This document shows positions 40,492 to 48,891 of a stretch of DNA of 64,000 nt, piece after piece (position 1 is the stretch's first letter; every line of letters starts with the position of its first letter). The notes under the pieces were generated by a model. That model saw nothing but the letters and a program-made list of their open reading frames with translations. It did not search any database and was not told the origin of the DNA. The DNA comes from Hymenobacter polaris (GTDB lineage: Bacteria; Bacteroidota; Bacteroidia; Cytophagales; Hymenobacteraceae), in contig NZ_JABBGH010000002.1 in the NCBI RefSeq assembly GCF_012927305.1, positions 124,001 through 188,000 of the forward strand. Reading direction: 5' to 3'. A program made the translations under genes and the position numbers.

Positions 40492-40872
40492 TTAGTTGAT
40501 GAGGGCGGCGTGCGCGCGCAGCACTTCCCGGGCAATGGCGAGATTGGTTTCGCGGGAGTTGACTACCAGGTAGATAAACTTATTGCTAGCCCCGTTGAGC
40601 TTGATAAGGTGGAGCTGATTGGTAAGGGTAATCAGGATGTCCTCAAGCGTTTCGCCTTGCAGCTTAAGGGCCGACATGGCTTTTTGCTTTTGCTTTACCA
40701 CCTCGGTATTGTAGGCGGCGGCAGTTTCGGGGTTGATGCTGGGCGAGTTGGAATGCGACGCCAGGGCCATGCCCGATGAGATGTCTACCACGGCTACGGC
40801 CACCAGGCCCGGCAAGTCGCTGATAATTGCTTCGATAGCCTGGCCCGAGGGGGTGTTCTTAGAATACGCCAT
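40492..40872 (-). CDS. Roadblock/LC7-domain protein (paralogue 1)
   Basis: A 126-residue single-domain protein: AIEAIISDLPGLVAVAVVDISSGMALASHSN followed by a long helix and ITLTNQLHLIKLNGASNKFIYLVVNSRETNLAIAREVL. This is the roadblock/LC7 layout (helix, two strands, long helix, two strands, helix). Bacterial roadblock proteins usually regulate small MglA-like GTPases or sit in signalling complexes. It is cytoplasmic. A second, diverged copy lies at 41809-42255 in the same cluster, with the same QLHLxxL and (D/E)TNLAxAR motifs. No GTPase gene is nearby. Confidence 0.8.
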   Translation of the reverse strand: MAYSKNTPSGQAIEAIISDLPGLVAVAVVDISSGMALASHSNSPSINPETAAAYNTEVVKQKQKAMSALKLQGETLEDILITLTNQLHLIKLNGASNKFIYLVVNSRETNLAIAREVLRAHAALIN

Positions 40873-41053
40873 TGCGATAAAGGAAAAGAAAAAAAGGAAA
40901 TAGAACAGCTACAATAAGTTAGCTAGGTAGAAAAGTAAAAACTTGAAAATCAGTAAGTAGTGTTGTGTAGGAGCTGCTGGCGTAGGGGTGTGCGCGGCCC
41001 GTGCGCCTTCTGCAGCGCACGTAGTGCCAGGGCCTTGCCTAGGCCCTGCTGGG

Positions 41054-41731
41054 CTAGAAGAAAAACCAGTGGCGCTTGGCGGCAGCGCGCGGCTGCAGGG
41101 TGACGGCGACCACACCCCGAATCTGGCTGGCCGGTATCTCTTGCTCGGTATAGCCGCCGTAGCCGTATTGCAGCGTGGCCGCCGCATCAACCGGCACGCG
41201 CAGAGCGTAGTTGCCATTGGCATCGGTGCTGGTGCCGAAGGCCGTGCCCTTGCGCAGCACGGTGGCGCCCGCCAGCGGCCGGCCTTTCTCATTCAGGATG
41301 CGGCCGTGCACCAGCACGGTGCGGGCTGTGCTCGCCTCGGCCGCTTCGGCGGCCGATTCCAGACTGCCCATGGAGGCAGTAGCTGATGCCAGGGGCAGCG
41401 TGGTGGTGGGGTGCATGGTAGAGGCCATGCTGGCGCCCGCCACCAGGGCCCCTAGGGTAGCGAGGCTGAAAGCCCGCCGACGGAAGCGCTGCGGCTGCTC
41501 CCGGATGAAGCGTACTTGCTTCTGCACCCAGTTGGGGGTGATGGCCTCTTCGGCTTGGTGCAGCTCGTGCCAGCGAGTAACGGTGCCGTGGGCCTGGTCG
41601 GCATCGCGGCTCAGGTAGGCTTCAACTGCCTGCGCCGAGTGGCGGGCTAGGTCGCCGCGCAGGTAGGCATCGCGGTACACGGGCAGTAGCTCGCCAGTGG
41701 TGGGGTCGAAAGGGGTGGCCGTGAGTTTCAT
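41054..41731 (-). CDS. Single-pass membrane protein with carboxypeptidase-regulatory-like domain
   Basis: A 225-residue protein. Residues 1-86 are soluble and probably cytoplasmic (YRDAYLRGDLARHSAQAVEAYL, HELHQAEEAI), followed by Arg-rich RFRRR and a membrane helix (about 87-104). After a linker, residues 139-213 form a CarboxypepD_reg-like beta-sandwich (VLVHGRILNEKGRPLAGATVLRKGTAFGTSTDANGNYALRVP) in the periplasm; the tail ends HWFFF. The topology resembles an anti-sigma factor, but no zinc motif is present. It is encoded between the two roadblock paralogues, suggesting they work as one membrane-linked unit. Confidence 0.7.
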   Translation of the reverse strand: MKLTATPFDPTTGELLPVYRDAYLRGDLARHSAQAVEAYLSRDADQAHGTVTRWHELHQAEEAITPNWVQKQVRFIREQPQRFRRRAFSLATLGALVAGASMASTMHPTTTLPLASATASMGSLESAAEAAEASTARTVLVHGRILNEKGRPLAGATVLRKGTAFGTSTDANGNYALRVPVDAAATLQYGYGGYTEQEIPASQIRGVVAVTLQPRAAAKRHWFFF

Positions 41732-41808
41732 AAAAAGTAAAAAGGGTGAAAGGGAAAAAAATAAATGGACCGTAATAGTAAGGAAATAAAATAATGATTA
41801 GTAGTGCT

Positions 41809-42255
41809 TTATAGGCGTTCGGCGGCTTGCTGGGTTAGCTGGCGGGCTAGGGCCAGGTTGGTGTCGTGGGTGTGCACGGCCAGGTAGAGGAGCTGCTGCC
41901 CATCGGCACTCAGCCGAAGCAAGTGCAGCTGCGTAGCCAGCGTAAAGACAACTTCCTGCAACTCTTCATCCAGCTGGTTTTGGGCGGCTAGGTTGGCTTG
42001 CAGCTGGCGGACCATGGCCCCGGCCGGCGCCGCTAGCGGCGCCGGCTGGTACTCGCGCTCGGCAGCGTAAGTAGCCAGCGGCTGGCAAGTGGCTACCTCA
42101 AACACGGCAGCCAAGAGCAGCTCGGGCAGCTCGGCCAGCAGCTGGGCCAGTACGCCCGCTGCCGCCTGGGCGGCGGGTTGGCTGCTGGCCGCTACTACCT
42201 GCCGCAGGGCGGGCCCGCCCAAGCCCGGAATACGTCGTAGAAAAGGAATGGTCAT
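41809..42255 (-). CDS. Roadblock/LC7-like protein (paralogue 2)
   Basis: A 148-residue protein starting MTIPFLRRIPGLGGPALRQVV at ATG 42255. The core LLAELPELLLAAVFEVATCQPLATYAAER and FTLATQLHLLRLSADGQQLLYLAVHTHDTNLALARQLTQQ aligns well with paralogue 1 (QLHLxxL, YLxV, TNLAxAR). It has an N-terminal extension. It is the first gene of the three-gene leftward cluster, with a Crp/Fnr-type palindrome about 190 bp upstream. Confidence 0.72.
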   Translation of the reverse strand: MTIPFLRRIPGLGGPALRQVVAASSQPAAQAAAGVLAQLLAELPELLLAAVFEVATCQPLATYAAEREYQPAPLAAPAGAMVRQLQANLAAQNQLDEELQEVVFTLATQLHLLRLSADGQQLLYLAVHTHDTNLALARQLTQQAAERL

Positions 42256-42579
42256 GGCAGTTGGCTGGGAGCGCGGTACGGGCCGGGCTTTACCAGCCTG
42301 CATCGAGCGGGTAGCTGGGCGGGCTAAGCGAAAACGAGCGCTTGCCGCCTAAACCAAAAAAAGGAACGAGCGAGCGACTGCGTAGGGGGGCGTTGATAAT
42401 GAGTGGTTTGATGGATACAAAGCTCCTGCATCTGCTCCCTGTTAAAAATGACCTTTGTCATTTATGGACCTGACTTTTGGCAGTTCAATTCTTGACTTGC
42501 CGCCCGCGCAAGCCCTGCGCAGCGTAGGCGGGCCTAGGGCCGGCGGTGCAGCTAAGGCACTGGGCCCTAGGCCCGCCTA
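42256..42579. other. Regulatory spacer between the crp/fnr gene and roadblock cluster
   Basis: A 324-bp region without a gene. It contains the AAATGAC-N4-GTCATTT palindrome (42447-42464) and, nearer the regulator gene, the CCTAGG-bearing hairpin 42524-42580. Confidence 0.6.
42447..42464. promoter_or_regulatory. Crp/Fnr-type operator candidate (AAATGAC-N4-GTCATTT)
   Basis: A perfect 7-4-7 inverted repeat with the TGAC-N4-GTCA core close to FNR/DNR half-site spacing. It lies directly beside a Crp/Fnr family gene and upstream of the roadblock cluster. Confidence 0.65.
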
Positions 42580-42580
42580 C
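42524..42580. terminator. Hairpin after the Crp/Fnr gene
   Basis: Perfect 18-bp arms (GTAGGCGGGCCTAGGGCC and its complement) with a CCTAGG in each arm, reaching the stop codon of the regulator gene. There is no U-tract, so termination is uncertain. Confidence 0.5.
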
Positions 42581-43290
42581 TAATCATACTGCGAGGCTAT
42601 TGCAGCCAAACGCTCGGGGTTGAGCACCGTAATCAAGCTGCCGCGGGTGGCAATAAGGCCCAGCTCCTTGAATTCTGACAGCAGGCGGCTCACAGTTTCT
42701 TTAGCCGTGCCTACCAGGGCCGCTACATCCTCGCGCGTGAGGGCAATGCTGAAGTGCTCGCCGCCGGTTTCGGCATTGCCATAGGTTTGCTGCAGGGCCA
42801 CCAGGGCGCCGGCTAGGCGCTCGCGCACGGGCTTGTGGGCCAGGTGCAGCAATTGGTCTTCGGCTTGCCCTAGGGCATTGGCAAGCATGTGCAGCAGCGC
42901 ATTAGAGAACTGCTTATTGGATTGCAGTAAACCAATAAAATCGAGCCGGGGCACGAAGCATACCACGCACGCATCGAGGGCAACGGCCGAGGTAGTGTAG
43001 CGGCTGCCCGCCAGCAGCGCCCGATAGCCAATCACCTCGCCAGGCTTTGCCAGGTGCACAATGTGTTCTCGCTGGTCGCCCCCCACGCGGGTAAGCTTAA
43101 TCTTACCTTGGTGCACGCAGTGCAGCCCAAGCACCTTGTTGCCTTGCTGGTAAATGGTTTGCCCTTTTTGGTAGATATGCGTCGATTTCTGCGACGAGAG
43201 CTGTTCTAACTCGTCGCTGGTGCAGCAGCCTAGAAGGGGTGTTTTTTGATGGGGACAGTTTTGACAGGTTAAGTTGGAAAAGTTTTGCAT
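42580..43290 (-). CDS. Crp/Fnr-family transcriptional regulator
   Basis: A 236-residue cyclic-nucleotide-binding-fold regulator. The sensor half (about 35-120) has YQKGQTIYQQGNKVLGLHCVHQGKIKLTRVGGDQREHIVHLAKPGEVIGYRALLAG. The winged helix-turn-helix (about 180-220) reads LTREDVAALVGTAKETVSRLLSEFKELGLI. Cysteines are clustered at positions 9, 12, 22, 23, 58, 108 and 111. FNR uses an N-terminal Cys cluster plus one internal Cys for a 4Fe-4S oxygen sensor, so redox sensing is possible but unproven. A palindrome of matching type lies about 115 bp downstream. Confidence 0.92.
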   Translation of the reverse strand: MQNFSNLTCQNCPHQKTPLLGCCTSDELEQLSSQKSTHIYQKGQTIYQQGNKVLGLHCVHQGKIKLTRVGGDQREHIVHLAKPGEVIGYRALLAGSRYTTSAVALDACVVCFVPRLDFIGLLQSNKQFSNALLHMLANALGQAEDQLLHLAHKPVRERLAGALVALQQTYGNAETGGEHFSIALTREDVAALVGTAKETVSRLLSEFKELGLIATRGSLITVLNPERLAAIASQYD

Positions 43291-43438
43291 TAATTAAATA
43301 ATAGTAAAAGAGATATAAGGACTCGCCAAAGTTATGGGCGGAAACCAGGTAAGGGAGTTCAAAAACGTTTCGAGGTGCGTGATAAACTTGTTTCTACCAG
43401 CTTATCCTAAGTGGGTTAGTAGGTTTGAATAAAAAATA

Positions 43439-43468
43439 AAGGTCCGCCTCTGCAAAGAGGCGGACCTT
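43439..43468 (-). terminator. Intrinsic terminator of sucAB
   Basis: A 13-bp perfect stem AAGGTCCGCCTCT with a GCAA-type loop, followed on the minus strand by a T-rich run (TTTATTTTTT). It lies 24 bp after the sucB stop. Confidence 0.92.
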
Positions 43469-43491
43469 GGCAAAATATAATATTTTCTACT

Positions 43492-45153
43492 TTAAACGCC
43501 GAGCAGCAGGCGCGTGGGGTCTTCGAGCAGTTCCTTCACGCGTACCAAGAAAGATACTGATTCGCGGCCGTCGATAATGCGGTGGTCGTAGCTCAGGGCC
43601 AGATACATCATCGGGCGAATGACTACCTGCCCATTCTCGGCCACCGGGCGCTGGATGATGTTGTGCATGCCTAGGATGGCCGACTGCGGCGCGTTGATGA
43701 TGGGTGTGCTCATCATCGAGCCGAAGATGCCGCCGTTGGTGATGGTGAACGTGCCACCCGTCATCTGCTCGATGGTGAGCTTGTTGTCGCGGGCCAGGCC
43801 GGCCAGGCGCACCACTTCCTTCTCAATGCCGTCGAAGCTCAGCTTCTCGGCGTTGCGGATAACCGGCACCACCAGCCCCTTAGGAGCCGATACGGCGATG
43901 CTAATGTCGCAGAAGTCGCTGTACACGATGCTGTCGCCGTCGATGTAGGCGTTCACGGCCGGCCACTCCTGCAGGGCCACGCACACGGCCTTGGTGAAGA
44001 ACGACATGAACCCTAGGCCCACTCCATTCTTCTCCTTGAACTTGTCCTTAAATTTGGTGCGCAAGTCCATGATGGGCTGCATGTTCACCTCGTTGAAGGT
44101 AGTGAGCATGGCCGTCTCGTTCTTCACGGCTACCAGGCGGCGGGCCACCGTCTTACGCAGGTTGCTCATGCGCTCGCGGCGCTGACCCCGGTCGCCGGTC
44201 GGGGCGGGCGAGCTAGTAGATGCTACCGAAGCAGCGGCCGGCGCAGCTTTGGCCGGGGCCGGGGCAGTCGGCTTAGCCTGGGCCCCTAGGGCATCCTCTT
44301 TGGTAATGCGGCCATCGCGGCCGGTGCCGGCCACGTCGGCCGGGTTCACCCCTTTCTCACTCAATATCTTGCCCGCAGCGGGCGAGGGTACGCCCGTTGC
44401 GTAGCTGCTGCTACCGCCCGCCGGAGCTGCGGTGGAAGCCGGGGAAGCAGCGGGAGCATTGGCGGCCGGGGCCGGAGCTGCCGAAGCACCCGCGCCACCT
44501 TCAATGCGTGCAATCACGGCGCCGATGCTAATCGTCTCGCCTTCCTTCACGGCGTGGCGCAGGGTGCCGGTGCCCTCAGCGGGCAGCTCAAACGTGGCCT
44601 TGTCCGATTCCAGCTCGGCGATTACTTCGTCGCGGCTTACCTGGGCGCCGTCGGGCTTCAGCCACTTGGCCACCGTCACTTCCGTAATGGACTCGCCCAC
44701 GGCCGGAATCTTCATTTCCACCGTGCTGCTACTGCCGCCCGCGGCGGGCGGAGTAGCCGCGCCGGGGGCGCCGGGCGTGCTAGGGTCAGCATTAGGACGG
44801 TCGGCGGGGGTGCCGCCGTAGCCGCTCTGGTCGCTGGCGGCGGCGTTGTTGTCGCCGGCGCTCACTGGGTCGGCGCCGCTGGCAGCCGGCGCGGGGGCGG
44901 CTTGGCCGTTGCCGGTGGCAGCGCCGTCCAGCTCGGCAATCACGGTGCCGATGTTGATGGTTTCGCCTTCGGCGACGCGAATTTTCAGCGTGCCATCAGC
45001 TTCGGCGGGCAGCTCAAACGTGGCCTTGTCCGATTCCAGCTCGGCGATTACTTCGTCGCGCTTCACGGCCTCGCCGTCTTGCTTGAGCCACTTGGCAATG
45101 GTGACCTCGGTGATGGATTCGCCGACGGCGGGAATTTTAATTTCAGTGGGCAT
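43492..45153 (-). CDS. sucB: 2-oxoglutarate dehydrogenase E2 (dihydrolipoyl succinyltransferase), two lipoyl domains
   Basis: A 553-residue core subunit starting [17 protein letters not shown] at ATG 45153. It has two lipoyl domains, with lipoylated Lys43 and Lys185 (both in [12 protein letters not shown]), joined by Ala/Pro/Gly linkers. A peripheral-subunit-binding domain follows (254-288: [32 protein letters not shown]), then the acyltransferase domain ending with His524-x3-Asp528 ([11 protein letters not shown]). It transfers the succinyl group to CoA in the TCA cycle. Most SucB proteins have one lipoyl domain, so two is noteworthy. It is co-directional with and 118 bp after sucA. Confidence 0.95.
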   Translation of the reverse strand: MPTEIKIPAVGESITEVTIAKWLKQDGEAVKRDEVIAELESDKATFELPAEADGTLKIRVAEGETINIGTVIAELDGAATGNGQAAPAPAASGADPVSAGDNNAAASDQSGYGGTPADRPNADPSTPGAPGAATPPAAGGSSSTVEMKIPAVGESITEVTVAKWLKPDGAQVSRDEVIAELESDKATFELPAEGTGTLRHAVKEGETISIGAVIARIEGGAGASAAPAPAANAPAASPASTAAPAGGSSSYATGVPSPAAGKILSEKGVNPADVAGTGRDGRITKEDALGAQAKPTAPAPAKAAPAAASVASTSSPAPTGDRGQRRERMSNLRKTVARRLVAVKNETAMLTTFNEVNMQPIMDLRTKFKDKFKEKNGVGLGFMSFFTKAVCVALQEWPAVNAYIDGDSIVYSDFCDISIAVSAPKGLVVPVIRNAEKLSFDGIEKEVVRLAGLARDNKLTIEQMTGGTFTITNGGIFGSMMSTPIINAPQSAILGMHNIIQRPVAENGQVVIRPMMYLALSYDHRIIDGRESVSFLVRVKELLEDPTRLLLGV

Positions 45154-45271
45154 GGGTAGCGGGTGGGTAGGCAACGCTAGCGTGCGCTGTACTAAATAAA
45201 CTTAAGTAAGGAAACGCAGCCGCTGCCTGGGGCCGGCAGCGGCTGCAAAATACGATAGCCGCGCGGGCTGC

Positions 45272-48223
45272 TTAGTCCTGCTTCTTGGCTACCTCAGCGG
45301 TTTCCTTAATTTGCTCGTCGGCTACCTCGTTGCGGGGCTCGTCGAAGGCGCGGGCCACGAGGTCCTTCTGCTCTTTTACGTGCACCTTGTTGTAGCCGGT
45401 CGCGGGCGAGGCCGAGGGCTTGCGGGCGATGACGTCGTGCAGCTCGCGGCGCATGAAGCGCAGCAGGTAGTTCCAGTAGCCCATGTTTTCGGGCTCCTCC
45501 TGCACCCACAGCAGCGTGGCGCCGGGGTACTTGGCCAACTCGGCGTCTAGCTGCGTCTTCGGGAAGGGGTGCAGTTGCTCGAGGCGCACGATGGCCACGT
45601 CCTTGCGCTCGGATTTCTGCTGCTCGTCGAGCAGGTCATAGTACACCTTGCCCGAGCAGAGCAGCACTTTCTTTACCTGGCTTTCTTCGGCGTAGCCATC
45701 CCCTAGGACCTCCTGGAAGCGGCCGCCAGTAAAGTCCTCGATGGGCGACACGCAGAGCGGATTGCGCAGCATCGACTTGGGCGACATCACCACCAGCGGC
45801 TTGCGGAAGCTCCACGTCAGCTGGCGGCGCAGGGCGTGGAAGAAGTTGGCGGGCGTCGTGATGTTGGCCACCACGATGTTGTTTTCGGCCGCCAGCTGCA
45901 GGAAGCGCTCGGGGCGGGCGTTGGAGTGCTCGGGGCCCTGGCCTTCGTAGCCGTGGGGCAGCTGCATCACGATGCCGTTCATGCGCTGCCACTTGCTTTC
46001 GCTGCTCACGATGAACTGGTCAATCATGGTTTGGGCACCGTTGGCGAAGTCGCCGAACTGGGCTTCCCAAATCACGAGGGCCGTGGGGTTAGCCATGGCG
46101 TAGCCAAACTCGAACCCCAGGACGGCGTACTCGCTCAGCAGCGAGTTGAAGATGCTCAGCTCCTGGTGCTCGCCGGCCATGTGGTTGAGCGAGTTGTAGG
46201 GCGCCGAGGTTTCGGCATCGTGCAGCACGGCGTGGCGGTGCGAGAAGGTACCCCGCTGCACGTCTTGGCCGCTGACGCGCACGTGGTGGTTCTCGGCCAT
46301 CAGCGAGCCGTAGGCCAGCAGCTCGCCGGCGGCCCAGTTCAGCACGCGGCTTTCGTAGAACATCTTGCGGCGCTCCTTCAGCAGGTTATCAATCTGCTTG
46401 ATGGGGCGGAAGTTGTCGGGGATGGTGGTCAGGGCTTGGGCCACTTGCTGCACCACTTCCTCACTGATGCCGGTTTCGGGCGACTGCTCGAAGTCAGCGT
46501 TGGTGCTGCGGCGCAGGGTGCGCCACTCGTTTTCGAGGGCCTGGTACTTGTAGGGCAGCGGCTGCTGCTTCACCTGGTCGAGGCGGGCTTGCAGCATGGC
46601 GCGAAACTCCTGGTCCATCTGGTTGGCCAGCTCGGCATCGACGTCGCCGCGCTGCACCAGGCGCTGGTTGTACACCTCGCGCGGGTTGGGATGCTTCGAG
46701 ATGATGTTGTAGAGCGTGGGCTGGGTGAACTTGGGCTCGTCCGACTCGTTGTGGCCGTGGCGGCGGTAGCACACCATGTCTACGAATACGTCGGCGTGGA
46801 ATTGCTGCCGGTACTCCACCGCCAGCCGCACCGCGAACACCACCGCCTCGGGGTCGTCGCCATTGACGTGAATCACGGGCGCGTCGATAATCTTCGCCAG
46901 GTCAGTTGAGTAGATAGACGAGCGGGCGTCCTCAAAATCAGTGGTGAAGCCCACCTGGTTGTTGATAACGAAGTGGATGGTGCCGCCCGTCTTGTATCCT
47001 TCGAGCTGCGACATCTGCGTCACCTCGTAGCCGATGCCCTGACCGGCCAGCGCGGCATCACCATGAATGAGGATGGGCAGAATCTGGTGGTAGTCGCCGC
47101 CGTACTGGTGCTCAATCTTGGCCCGCACGAAGCCTTCTACCACCGGGTTCACCGCCTCGAGGTGCGAGGGGTTGGGCGCGAGCTTCAGGTTCACCTTCTG
47201 GCCATCGGTGGTGGTCACCTCCGACGAGTAGCCCATGTGGTACTTCACATCGCCGTCGCCCATCGTGAGGTCGGGCGTGGCCGTGCCCTCAAACTCGCTG
47301 AAAATCTGCTCATAGGTCTTACCCATGATGTTGGCCAGCACGTTCAGGCGGCCGCGGTGGGCCATGCCAATCATCACTTCCTTTACCCCCAGCTCGGCGC
47401 CGCGGTTGATGATGGCGTCCAGCGCCGGGATGGCCGTTTCGCCGCCTTCCAGCGAGAAGCGCTTCTGCCCCAGAAACTTGGTATGCAGGAAGTTCTCGAA
47501 TACCACCGCCTCGTTGAGCTTTTCCAGGATGCGCTTCTTATAGGCCACATCGGGGTTGAAAGCCAGCGCGTCGTGCTCGGTTTTCTGCTGGAACCACTCC
47601 AGCACCTGCGGGTCGCGGATGTAGGTGTACTCGAAGCCCACCGTGCCGGCGTAGATGCTGGTAAGGGCCTCCACAATCTGGCGCAGCGTGGCCTGCTGGC
47701 CTAGCCCTAGGGCCTCGCCCTGACGGAAGGGCATGTCGAGGTCGGCGTCGCTCAGGCCGAAGTCGCTGAGGTTGAGGCGAGCCTGGCGGTCCTTGCGCTC
47801 GCGCACGGGGTTGGTTTTCGAGCGCAGGTGGCCCCGACTGCGGAAGGCGTGGATGAGGTTGCGCACGGCCGTTTCCTTGTCGGCGGCGGGGGCACCCTTG
47901 GCCATGGGGCCGGCATCGTTGGTGCTGGCGCTGGTGTTAAGCACGCCGTAGCCATCGGGCTGCGGCACGGGGCCGGGCGTGGGGGCCGCGCTGGTGGGGC
48001 CGGCCGGCGCCGCGCCCGCATTGTTGGGGCTGCCATTGCCGTTCTTGCCCGGCTCTTGACCTGGTACTACCGGCGCACCCTCCGGAAACTGCTGCGAGAA
48101 GTCGTAGCCTTCAAAGAACTTACGCCAGCCAAAGTCAACCGATTCGGGGTTTTGCTGGTACGCTTCGTAGAGCGTTTCGATGGCCGCCACATCGGCGTTG
48201 GCGATATAGGAGTAAGTATCCAT
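45272..48223 (-). CDS. sucA: 2-oxoglutarate dehydrogenase E1
   Basis: A 983-residue thiamine-diphosphate enzyme that decarboxylates 2-oxoglutarate. The N-terminus (IANADVAAIETLYEAYQQNPESVDFGWRKFFEGYDF) is the E2-binding segment, then a variable linker. IGMAHRGRLNVLAN, HGDAALAGQGI, NNQVGFTT and CYRRHGHNESDEPKFTQP are ThDP/substrate motifs. LPHGYEGQGPEHSNARPERFLQLAAE and LLWVQEEPENMGYWNYL mark the C-terminal transketolase-like domains. It forms an operon with sucB; a palindrome about 73 bp upstream may regulate both. Confidence 0.97.
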   Translation of the reverse strand: MDTYSYIANADVAAIETLYEAYQQNPESVDFGWRKFFEGYDFSQQFPEGAPVVPGQEPGKNGNGSPNNAGAAPAGPTSAAPTPGPVPQPDGYGVLNTSASTNDAGPMAKGAPAADKETAVRNLIHAFRSRGHLRSKTNPVRERKDRQARLNLSDFGLSDADLDMPFRQGEALGLGQQATLRQIVEALTSIYAGTVGFEYTYIRDPQVLEWFQQKTEHDALAFNPDVAYKKRILEKLNEAVVFENFLHTKFLGQKRFSLEGGETAIPALDAIINRGAELGVKEVMIGMAHRGRLNVLANIMGKTYEQIFSEFEGTATPDLTMGDGDVKYHMGYSSEVTTTDGQKVNLKLAPNPSHLEAVNPVVEGFVRAKIEHQYGGDYHQILPILIHGDAALAGQGIGYEVTQMSQLEGYKTGGTIHFVINNQVGFTTDFEDARSSIYSTDLAKIIDAPVIHVNGDDPEAVVFAVRLAVEYRQQFHADVFVDMVCYRRHGHNESDEPKFTQPTLYNIISKHPNPREVYNQRLVQRGDVDAELANQMDQEFRAMLQARLDQVKQQPLPYKYQALENEWRTLRRSTNADFEQSPETGISEEVVQQVAQALTTIPDNFRPIKQIDNLLKERRKMFYESRVLNWAAGELLAYGSLMAENHHVRVSGQDVQRGTFSHRHAVLHDAETSAPYNSLNHMAGEHQELSIFNSLLSEYAVLGFEFGYAMANPTALVIWEAQFGDFANGAQTMIDQFIVSSESKWQRMNGIVMQLPHGYEGQGPEHSNARPERFLQLAAENNIVVANITTPANFFHALRRQLTWSFRKPLVVMSPKSMLRNPLCVSPIEDFTGGRFQEVLGDGYAEESQVKKVLLCSGKVYYDLLDEQQKSERKDVAIVRLEQLHPFPKTQLDAELAKYPGATLLWVQEEPENMGYWNYLLRFMRRELHDVIARKPSASPATGYNKVHVKEQKDLVARAFDEPRNEVADEQIKETAEVAKKQD

Positions 48224-48295
48224 GAGGTGAGTGGGAAAATGAGAGCTGGCTAGCTAATACAAAAGTAGAAAAAATCAATGGCTGCCTAAAATATG

Positions 48296-48313
48296 TATTC
48301 GCATGTGCGAATA
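48296..48313. promoter_or_regulatory. Palindrome upstream of sucA (TATTCGCA-TG-TGCGAATA)
   Basis: Perfect 8-bp arms with a 2-bp centre in AT-rich sequence, 73 bp before the sucA ATG. It is well placed for a dimeric regulator of the TCA operon. The cognate protein is unknown. Confidence 0.55.
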
Positions 48314-48495
48314 ATCCTTATTTTTAGTTCATTGCTTGTTCCTAAACGTGTACCTTTTAAGGAATGTCGCTCAAGTTAGCTATTTAATTTGTAGTTTAAA
48401 CAGCAGCATTCTGCCATCTTTATTAAGCGGTAGTTGCTTACACGGCGGCTGTAGCTGCCTTAAGAGCGCTGGGCCTGCGAACAGTCGCTCTACTA

Positions 48496-48730
48496 GCTAA
48501 TCCAAGTTGCGGCGTAGGGCCAGGCGGCGATTCCCCTCCTTAGCTAAGGAGGGGACGCTTCGGCGCAGCCAAAGCGGGGGTGGTTGACGTCGTTGAACGA
48601 CCTACTATCGGTGCGGCAGCCGACTCGTTCAACGACGCCAACTACCCCCGTTGGCGCTGCGCACCAACATCCACTCCTTGGCTAAGGAGGGGAGTTTGCC
48701 GCCTGGCCCTACGCCGCAACTTGGGTTAGC
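48496..48730. repeat. 235-bp foldback element (MITE-like)
   Basis: Two arms of about 105 bp are imperfect inverted copies (GCTAATCCAAGTTGCGGCGT... against GCTAACCCAAGTTGCGGCGT...), running through GGGCCAGGCGGC and on to GGCGTCGTTGAAC / GACGTCGTTGAAC. Each arm contains a nested palindrome; the left one, CCCCTCCTTAGCTAAGGAGG then GG, is perfect over 22 bp. There is no coding frame. It looks like a non-autonomous mobile or REP-type element. Confidence 0.8.
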
Positions 48731-48891
48731 TGATTAGCATGGGCTACAGCCAGCCGCGGTAAAAGTGCCAGTTGCTGCCTCCGGAATCATTGCCCGTCGT
48801 GGGGCGTTAGCAGCATCCGGCCTGGCAATTTTGCCCGCGGCCAGAGCTAGCACCGCCGAGCTACAACGGTGGCTACGTTATTTTTTCTTGC

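Larger units (their letters stand above)
48224..48891. other. Long non-coding region between sucA and the 3D-domain gene
   Basis: A 668-bp stretch without a supported gene. From left: AT-rich sucA promoter region with the TATTCGCA palindrome, then the foldback element 48496-48730, then about 160 bp with no recognised element before the ATG at 48892. Confidence 0.7.

Noticed and set aside
45836..46909. 357-residue antisense open frame within sucA
   Set aside because: Same reasoning: fully opposite a conserved TCA enzyme and of shadow composition.
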